The translations under genes were made by a program, and so were the position numbers. This document shows positions 58,635 to 64,000 of a stretch of DNA of 64,000 bases, one piece after another; within the stretch, counting starts at the first letter, position 1, and every line of letters begins with the position of its first letter. Origin of the DNA: Pontederia crassipes (Eukaryota; Streptophyta; Magnoliopsida; Commelinales; Pontederiaceae); contig CM060195.1 in NCBI GenBank assembly GCA_030549335.1, forward strand, positions 25,796,874-25,860,873. Direction: 5' to 3'. The notes beneath the pieces were generated by a model, which saw nothing but the letters and a program-made list of their open reading frames with translations, had not been told where the DNA came from and ran no database searches.

Positions 58635-61600
58635 ATCGGTACGTTCGTTCGGGCACAGCTGATGCTGGTGGGCGGCAGGATGGATTGCTCTGGTACAAGG
58701 ACGCGGGTCAACATGTGCACGGGGACTTCTCGATGGCCGTTGTCCAGGCCAATAACTTGCTTGAGGATCAATGCCAGATCGAGTCAGGCTCCCTGAGCCT
58801 TCATGATTTTGGGCCCCGTGGCACATTTGTTGGGGTTTATGATGGTCATGGCGGCCCCGAGACATCGCGATATATCAATGATCATCTCTTCGGCCATCTC
58901 AAGAGTAAGATTCCAAGTTCTTAAATTAACTGCGCCAAGTGTTTTATCAGTTTTGGTGTCGAGTGAATTGGTTTATGGTTTTAACCATCCATTATACTCT
59001 CCAAAGATATTGTAATCCATCTGAGGTAGTTAATGCTGAGGTCTAGAGAATTCTTTTTCCCAGGATTTGCCTCCGAGCAACAATCCATGTCAGCTGACGT
59101 GATACGAAAAGCGTTCCAAGCTACTGAAGAAGGTTTCTTAGGTCTTGTTACAAAACAATGGCCTATAAAACCCCAGATAGCAGCTGTTGGTTCTTGCTGC
59201 CTGGTTGGCGTAATATGCAGTGGGACTCTTTATGTTGCAAACCTTGGAGATTCCCGAGTTATTTTAGGAAGACTTGTCAAGGCAACTGGTGAGGTTCTTG
59301 CAATGCAGTTATCAGCAGAGCATAATGCAGGGATCGAGACGATAAGACAAGAGCTGCATTCCATGCATCCAGACGATTCCCAAATTGTAGTTTTGAAACA
59401 TAATGTTTGGCGTGTTAAGGGTATCATACAGGTAATGTACCGTAAGTGGCTGAAATGAATTGAGATTACAACATGCACTATATATTACTGATTTGGTGAT
59501 TTGAACTGATAACCTTCAGAACATTTACTTCTGTAATATTTAGGAAAAATGTTTATAACTTCACCTTGTTGTTAAAGCTCATTGTTCTTTGGTTGATTGG
59601 TGCTTAAATAAGAAATGTCTCAGCCATTCTACTAGAGATCACTGATTGAACGTGAGTGCCTGTTGTTTATTTTTTCAAGACATCGTTGGTCTATGATTAT
59701 GTATTTTTATTCATTTGTTTGCAGGATGCCTTTCTATATAAAAGAAATGATACATAAAAAAATTTGTTAATCTAATTGGCGTGCTACTTTTTTTTGAGAG
59801 GTAATTGTCATGCCACTACTTTGAGAATTGCAACCACATAACAGTTGATAAGTATATAACAAAAAGAATTGTGTTCTGTGAAGTTTCATGACCTAGCAAA
59901 AGTGTATCAAGACTCTGAAATATGTTTTTTCTTCTCATAAAAAATGTTTTTGTCAATATAAGTTTGTTTACACATCAGTGATCATATTTTCTGACAATTC
60001 AATTTTCAAATGTGCAACTTGAACCTTCACATTTAATGAACTAACTTATAGGTTGAGTTCATTATGTGAAAAACGGAATTAACCACTTTTCCTGTCCTTT
60101 GATAAATAAATATGACCATTATTTAAGCATCCTTAAGAAGCTCAGCATATGTTGCCATCTATTGCATTTAGGATCAATATGACTATAAATTGAGCTTACA
60201 TTTCAGAATTGAAAACAATTATAAGTAAAGTGGTTAAGTCAGGCCACAACTGGAACATTTATCCATCACCTATGATATGATAATGTCATCCCACTTCATG
60301 ATCTTGACTATATGACATGTTTGTGTACTATACAAATTGCATCTGCATCTTCTCGCGATATCCATGTTTCTAGCAGGAAGTATGTGTGCCATATTTGTCC
60401 TGGTAATTTAATAAATATCCATTTGACAGCTGCAATGTACTTTCATGTGCAGATTTCTAGGTCAATTGGTGACATTTACCTCAAAAAGGCAGAGTTTAAC
60501 CGAGAACCTCTTTTTGCAAGATTTCGCCTTCGGGAACCTTTCAAAAGACCAATACTTAGTTCTGAACCATCAATTGCTGTACAACCACTACAGCCACTTG
60601 ATCAGTTTCTTATTTTTGCCTCTGATGGTCTTTGGGAACATCTGAGCAATCAGGAAGCAGTCAACATCGTCCAGAATCATCCACGAAATGTATGCCTTTT
60701 TTATTTGTGATGAACTTTCATGCATAAATTTTCCATTGTTACTGGTTTAGAATATTTTTTCAACTTAAATTTATGTTGAGCTGCTTCTTTAATATAGAAA
60801 AAAAGCACTTGAAAGCTCCCTTAATTGCTCTGTTGGCTTTTCCTTAAATTTGGATAGAAATACTCTGGTATACACTCCTGCTAATAAAGTGATGTACACT
60901 TCTGAATGTTTGGAAATTCCAGTAGTTCTTGACACAGTAGTATCTATAATGTCGTACAGTTGTACCCTTAATGAAATTCTCAGATATCTATGTTCTTGTC
61001 ATATATTAAGGCATGTAGTGTTGAATTGTGTTGTGGATTGCCTATTATAGTATGGACATGATGACAGTAGTTGACTAGCTTTTAACATTGCAACTATGTT
61101 CTCTCTCTCTCAACAAAAAAAACATTGCAACTATGCACTAAGCTCATTATTATAATGGTTCTTAAGAAATAAAAAGTATTGAATGTGGGTTCAGTTTCTT
61201 CTTTTTTTACCAGGAAGTCCCTTTTTTTTTGCCATTGAACTGAGTCAACAAGTAACGTTATTCATTCATGATAACTTCTTTGGTGAAGGCATTTATATGG
61301 GTATGCTTTTGTGCGTAATTGGCATGAGATCTTCATCGATCTGTATATTCTAAATGATTCGCTCAGAAGACACTGTCAAATTCATATCCTCCATCAATAT
61401 TTTCTGGAGAAACTAGGGGTGTCATCTAAAAAAAAAGAAATTAGGGGTATCAATGCTATAAATTAACATGGAACAGATGTGTTTCCGGCATCCTTTACCA
61501 CAGAATTTGTAGTAAGCAGCCAACTAATTAAAGGACACATCTTTAATGCCAAATAGTAGTATGGGCATTTTTTGGTTTGCATTCGAATTCAGACCTCTTA

Positions 61601-62862
61601 GTTTGATCGATCTCTGGTATTTTTCTGCACTCTCGAATTTCTTCTGAATATCATAACCTTCTTTCCTCTTCTTTCATTTGAACTTAATAGTCCCTCACAG
61701 CAAAGGATCACTTTTCATTTATATGGGTATGCTTTTGTGCGTAATTGGCATGAGATCTTCATCGATCTGTATTTCTAAATGATTCGCTCAGAAGACACTG
61801 TCAAATTCATATCCTCCATCAATATTTTCTGGAGAAACTAGGGGTGTCATCTAAAAAAAAGAAATTAGGGGTATCAATGCTATAAATTAACATGGAACAG
61901 ATGTGTTTCCGGCATCCTTTACCACAGAATTTGTAATAACCAGCCAACTAATTAAAGGACACATCTTTAATGCCAAATAGTAGTATGGGCATTTTTTGGT
62001 TTGCATTCGAATTCAGACCTCTTAGTTTGATCGATCTCTGGTATTTTTCTGCACTCTCGAATTTCTTCTGAATATCATAACCTTCTTTCCTCTTCTTTCA
62101 TTTGAACTTAATAGTCCCTCACAGCAAAGGATCTCCACTTTTCATTTACCGACTTGGTTCACCATTTTAGAAATATTTTACTGGATTAATCCTTGTATTA
62201 GTATGCTCAGAGATTTTTGTGAAGCATGCACATAAAAAATGTACAGTTAAGAAAGCCAATGGAGTCAAAAGATATTGGTTCGATTGAAAACTTATTGAGC
62301 TTAATTATATAAACAGCTTATTGTATTTTTTGTTTATATTAAATTGGTATATTTTTTATGTTTGCAATTATTTTTCTATATGTAGTTATGTTTTAGTTAA
62401 TCTACGCATGTAGTTATGTAGGACAACCATTGTATTTCGATTCTATTATTTTATTTTATGCTTCCAGGATGAAAACATTTTTGTTCAACAAAAAAAAATT
62501 CTTATTATCATTGTACATTTGTATTAATTTTTAATCCATTGTATATTTTTCAGAGAAGAAACTTGATTGTTTCCCTGTTGTTATTCTTGTAGGGAATTGC
62601 TCGGAGGCTTGTTAAAGTTGCACTTCAAGAAGCTGCAAAGAAAAGGGAAATGAGGTATTCTGACCTTAAGAAGATTGATCGTGGAGTGAGGCGGCATTTC
62701 CATGATGACATAACTGTCGTAGTAGTGTTTCTTGATTCAAATCTTATAAGCAAGGCCAGTTCAAACAGAGGGCCAACCCTGTCCTTACGAGGAGGTGGTA
62801 CCAATGTGCCTACGAATCACCTTGCACCTTATACTACAGCTACGGAGTACATTAACTCCTGA
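58583..62862 (+). CDS. Protein phosphatase 2C, clade D
   Basis: Four exons, 58583-58904, 59064-59431, 60453-60689 and 62593-62862, join to 1197 nt, 398 aa. All introns are GT-AG. The N-terminus [13 protein letters not shown] and the order of motifs match clade-D plant PP2Cs: [12 protein letters not shown] (metal ligands at D87 and G88), [19 protein letters not shown] (D170), ISRSIGD (231-237), [12 protein letters not shown] (D288) and [14 protein letters not shown] (D347-D348). These are Mn/Mg-dependent Ser/Thr phosphatases. Clade-D members in Arabidopsis dephosphorylate the plasma-membrane H+-ATPase and are inhibited by SAUR proteins, restraining cell expansion; that role is inferred here. 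No frameshift or missing metal ligand is seen, and length is normal. Intron 3 (60690-62592) holds a recent 426-bp tandem duplication. A leader intron, a (CT)n tract and an overlapping uORF lie upstream. Confidence 0.95.
61291..62145 (+). repeat. 426-bp tandem duplication in PP2C intron 3
   Basis: Copies at 61291-61716 and 61717-62145 are nearly identical, both from ATTTATATGGGTATGCTTTT to GGATC..CACTTTTCATT, with only a few small indels and substitutions. The near-identity points to recent origin. It does not touch the splice sites. Confidence 0.95.
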
Positions 62863-63876
62863 CAAAATTTGCTTAAATGCTTCCACTTATATAGTAGAGC
62901 ACACGTCAATCCTGATTTTGATCACGAGGAAGAGGAAATGAAGAACCTGGTTTTGATCTACAGTGTTAACAACTCAAATGCAGCAACTTACATCAGTTAT
63001 AGTTGAGACATGTTCGTTTATTCACTCTTTATATGCTCTCGCCATATAGCAAGGAAAATTTCTGTCGTTTCTTAGGAATCACTGCTGCATTTTGTTACGG
63101 AACTTGATTATTACCTCTTAGATTAATATACCTTTTGTAAATCTCTAAAGAAAACTACCTGCTTTCCATTGTTCCCTAATTCTTCTGATATTGGTAGAAG
63201 TACAGTATTACAAGATTTGCATAAAAAAAACCCTGTCTAGTTGTCCTATGTGAATGTTCACATATAAAGCTTCTAAGAGGTCTCGGAGTAATCAAAATTG
63301 ACCCTGCTGAACATTTTCTATCCTTTTTTGTTTGCATTCCAGTCCATCATAAAGGAATAAGAATAGCATAGAACATAAACATCCATGATGGCGTGTGTAG
63401 ATGAGGTAAAGTGAGCTTTTACTGAGTTCATGATTAACCATGTTGGTTCATGATTAAAAAGTGGGTATAAATAGTTTTTGTTCATTTGCCTAGTATTTTC
63501 ATGCCTTGAGAAGCCTGAAAGAAAAAAGAAAAAACGATTATTTCATAAGGTTTTCCGAGGCCTATTCAAGATTATGAATCTGCTTAGCACCCTTGACATG
63601 TCAGAATTGATGGATGTGGCTGTTGAAGTTTAAGGATGGATATTGATTGCTAAGGGAATGTACTCTTTTTATGATGTGATGACATCGTTCATCACGAAGA
63701 TATTCAGAGGGATGCAGGAAAAAGAATCACATATAAGCACATTAGCAAATACTTCGATGAATCTTTACTTAATTTGACCATGTAATATGAGCACATGGCA
63801 TTATAAAACAGCAAGTGTTTTGTTGAATTTCCATTTCATTCAAGATATTTCATTTCATGCCAATCACATGCCTTCA
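62863..63876 (+). other. PP2C 3' UTR and downstream spacer
   Basis: Probable 3' UTR for the first few hundred bases. No further gene is recognised to 63876. Confidence 0.5.
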
Positions 63877-64000
63877 CGGGTTGGGTCAAACCCGTTGGCC
63901 GGGTCGGGTCGGGTCCCCTGATTTTTGGGGCTGCGATTCGAACCGAACCGATTGGGCCGGGTCGGGTGGTCGGGTTACCCGACCACCCTTTTTCTTTTTT
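63877..64000. mobile_element. Partial hAT-like element, GGGTCGGGT-rich
   Basis: CACGGGTTGGGTCAAACCCG, then GGCCGGGTCGGGTCGGGTCC and GGGTCGGGTGGTCGGGTTAC resemble the subterminal parts of the elements at 44092-44948 and 56516-56832. The window ends inside it. Confidence 0.6.

Overview
This is eukaryotic nuclear DNA from a flowering plant with a TE-rich genome. GT-AG introns, a clade-D PP2C, a CPP1-type chloroplast protein and PR5-type thaumatin-like genes establish this. The very GC-rich thaumatin exons in an AT-rich background, and the rice-like PP2C, favour a monocot, but the species cannot be fixed from the sequence.

Only four host loci are convincing. Two head-to-tail thaumatin-like genes lie on the minus strand (19.7-20.7 kb and 24.1-25.3 kb), each 248 aa with one intron after the signal peptide. 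A CPP1/CDF1-like gene lies on the plus strand (41.15-49.1 kb, three exons); it carries two frameshifting lesions and is called a probable pseudogene. A four-exon clade-D PP2C lies on the plus strand (58.58-62.86 kb, 398 aa) and looks intact, with a leader intron and a small overlapping uORF.

The rest is layered mobile DNA. At 0-0.64 kb is the end of a CACTA element. From 1.27 to 10.2 kb is an internally deleted Ty3/gypsy element whose integrase is split by a 6.1-kb Mutator-like element (MULE). The MULE has long terminal inverted repeats, a FAR1/FRS-type transposase and, converging on it, a small GRF-zinc-finger/coiled-coil/membrane gene, a layout like that of maize MuDR. From 10.2 to 16.8 kb are gypsy and LINE remnants; one LINE ORF1 is split inside its zinc knuckle by a 3-kb solo LTR with a perfect 5-bp target duplication. 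A SINE with a 21-bp duplication follows at 17.6 kb.

Between the two thaumatin genes are a CACTA terminus and an intron-containing fragment of a KNOX homeobox gene. From 27 to 38.9 kb are reverse-oriented gypsy LTRs and a strongly decayed internal region. The CPP1 introns hold a non-autonomous hAT element with a solo LTR inside it, a gypsy fragment with a SINE inside its LTR, and a 53-bp poly(A) retroposon. A decayed gypsy integrase, a hAT transposase pseudogene and another LTR fill 51-55 kb. The window ends in a GGGTCGGGT-rich hAT-like element.

One LTR family recurs four times and carries clusters of TGTCAC-N4-GTGACA dyads. A LINE 3' end at 40.3 kb shares its tail with the SINEs, the pattern expected of a LINE-SINE mobilisation partnership.
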